Source: Chloroflexi bacterium OLB13
GTDB lineage: Bacteria > Chloroflexota > Anaerolineae > Aggregatilineales > Phototrophicaceae
Reading direction: 5' to 3'
DNA length: 62,521 nt
Assembly: GCA_001567485.1 (NCBI GenBank)
Contig: JZRA01000020.1
Span: 1-62,521, forward strand
Each line of letters opens with the position of its first letter. Positions within the stretch are counted from its first letter, which is position 1. This document shows, piece after piece, positions 62,030 to 62,521 of the stretch. The translations under genes were made by a program, and so were the position numbers. The notes below the pieces were generated by a model, which was given only the letters and a program-made list of their open reading frames with translations, made no database searches and was not told the DNA's origin.

Positions 62030-62521
62030 AGTGGTGCATCCGATAAGTTCAAGCAACATTAGGTAAGGAAGCGATACCGGATTGGCGACGCGGATGATGA
62101 CGACGGCGCTTGCCCCAGACAAACGGATGGCGATGGGCATTCCAGTAGGCGGTGGCCGACTGGACGGCGGCGCAGACTTCATCCCAAGTTTCAAAACGGC
62201 GCCCCTTCAACGCCAAGGAACGCAGCACTTTCCACCAAGGTTCGATCAGGTTCAGATAAGCGGCGTACTTGGGCTGAAAGACAAATTCCCAACGCGGATA
62301 AGCCAGACTGAACAACAGCACATCGGCGGCGCGATGGGAGCTGAGATTGTCGACGATGGCATAGACACGCTCCACATCAAGGGGGATCCAGTCCTCGACC
62401 TGAGTCAGGAAATGAACCCAGTTGACGATGGTGCGTCGGGGATAGGTATCGGTCAGGGCTTCACCACTGGCTGGGCGAAACGCGCCAAAGACATAGCCCT
62501 TGCCACGCCGACCATAGTCAA
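62030..62521 (-). mobile_element. IS630-family element, gene-stop end (cut by window edge)
   Basis: The outer end reads AGTGGTGCATCCGATAAGT at 62030-62048 and pairs as an inverted repeat with the end of the other copy at 160-178 (15 of 19). TA at 62028-62029 is the presumed target. The transposase stop (62049-62051) directly adjoins the terminal repeat. The element has the same orientation as the copy at the left edge. Confidence 0.82.
62049..62521 (-). CDS. IS630-family transposase, C-terminal DDE part (runs off the right edge)
   Basis: The frame is open from the right edge and gives about 157 residues. It contains YGRRGKGYVFGAFRP, then VYAIVDNLSSHRAADV (the second catalytic Asp with the DNxxxH motif) and FQPKYAAYLNLIEPWWKVL (the third acidic residue, Glu, of the DDE triad). 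These are signatures of IS630 transposases. There is no internal stop, so this part looks functional. The N-terminal helix-turn-helix and first Asp lie outside the window; the matching start of another copy is at 1-125. Confidence 0.9.
   Translation of the reverse strand, partial: DYGRRGKGYVFGAFRPASGEALTDTYPRRTIVNWVHFLTQVEDWIPLDVERVYAIVDNLSSHRAADVLLFSLAYPRWEFVFQPKYAAYLNLIEPWWKVLRSLALKGRRFETWDEVCAAVQSATAYWNAHRHPFVWGKRRRHHPRRQSGIASLPNVA

Overview
The window reads as a stretch of bacterial chromosome, about 60% GC by eye, densely packed with housekeeping genes. The most likely source is a Chloroflexota (Anaerolineae-like) bacterium. The hints are secreted proteins with Thr/Pro-rich (TPTPT) tails, a RodZ-like protein with such a tail, paired methylmalonyl-CoA mutase catalytic chains without a B12 domain, a Roadblock/LC7 protein beside a MoxR-DUF58 pair, and a MoaD-MoaE fusion. 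This placement is an inference from gene content, not a database match. No CRISPR array, rRNA, phage or plasmid module is visible, and no stretch over 300 bases lacks a gene.

Both edges lie inside same-orientation copies of one IS630-family insertion sequence (1-178 and 62030-62521). The sequence therefore probably ends where an assembly broke at a repeat. Region by region: 178-6480 (minus) holds a methylmalonyl-CoA mutase / CYTH / dehydrogenase / acyl-CoA dehydrogenase cluster, then rsmG and a secreted protein of unknown function. 6639-13349 (plus) holds tRNA-Leu(CAG), an FtsB-like protein, a large exported membrane protein, rplI, a RodZ-like protein and rimO. 13362-22037 (minus) holds polA, a second mutase gene broken by a frameshift, fabG, an adenosine-deaminase-like pseudoenzyme, pyrG and a Roadblock protein. 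22260-24508 (plus) is the MoxR-DUF58 pair. 24597-32207 (minus) carries rpoC (without rpoB), prfB, a TrmH-family methyltransferase and ftsY. 32310-35565 (plus) has moaC, a moaD-moaE fusion, fabF and rnc. Next comes a membrane-anchored endonuclease/exonuclease/phosphatase-fold protein (minus).

From 37703 to 46194 (plus) there is an amidohydrolase fused to a CYTH domain, a purine nucleoside phosphorylase, a membrane protein, an M3 peptidase, polyphosphate kinase and a DtxR regulator. Then follow a GbsR/MarR regulator (minus), rex (plus), an mreB-like gene and atpCDGA plus proC (minus). The last part (54148-61792) holds a beta-propeller protein, two facing xylose-isomerase-like TIM-barrel genes (one frameshifted), an M50 peptidase, an alpha/beta hydrolase, a small membrane protein and a copper P-type ATPase.

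The points most worth following are these: (1) the MTA/SAH-deaminase-like amidohydrolase fused to a complete CYTH domain, directly upstream of a nucleoside phosphorylase; (2) an adenosine-deaminase homologue that has lost its metal ligands, inside the pyrG-fabG operon; (3) a near-consensus Rex operator placed on the -35 box of the atpAGDC promoter, with rex itself about 5.6 kb away; (4) an IS630 insertion that supplies the last base of the mutase stop codon; (5) two single-base frameshifts, both in GCGC-rich contexts; (6) rpoC and atpAGDC each separated from their usual partner genes.
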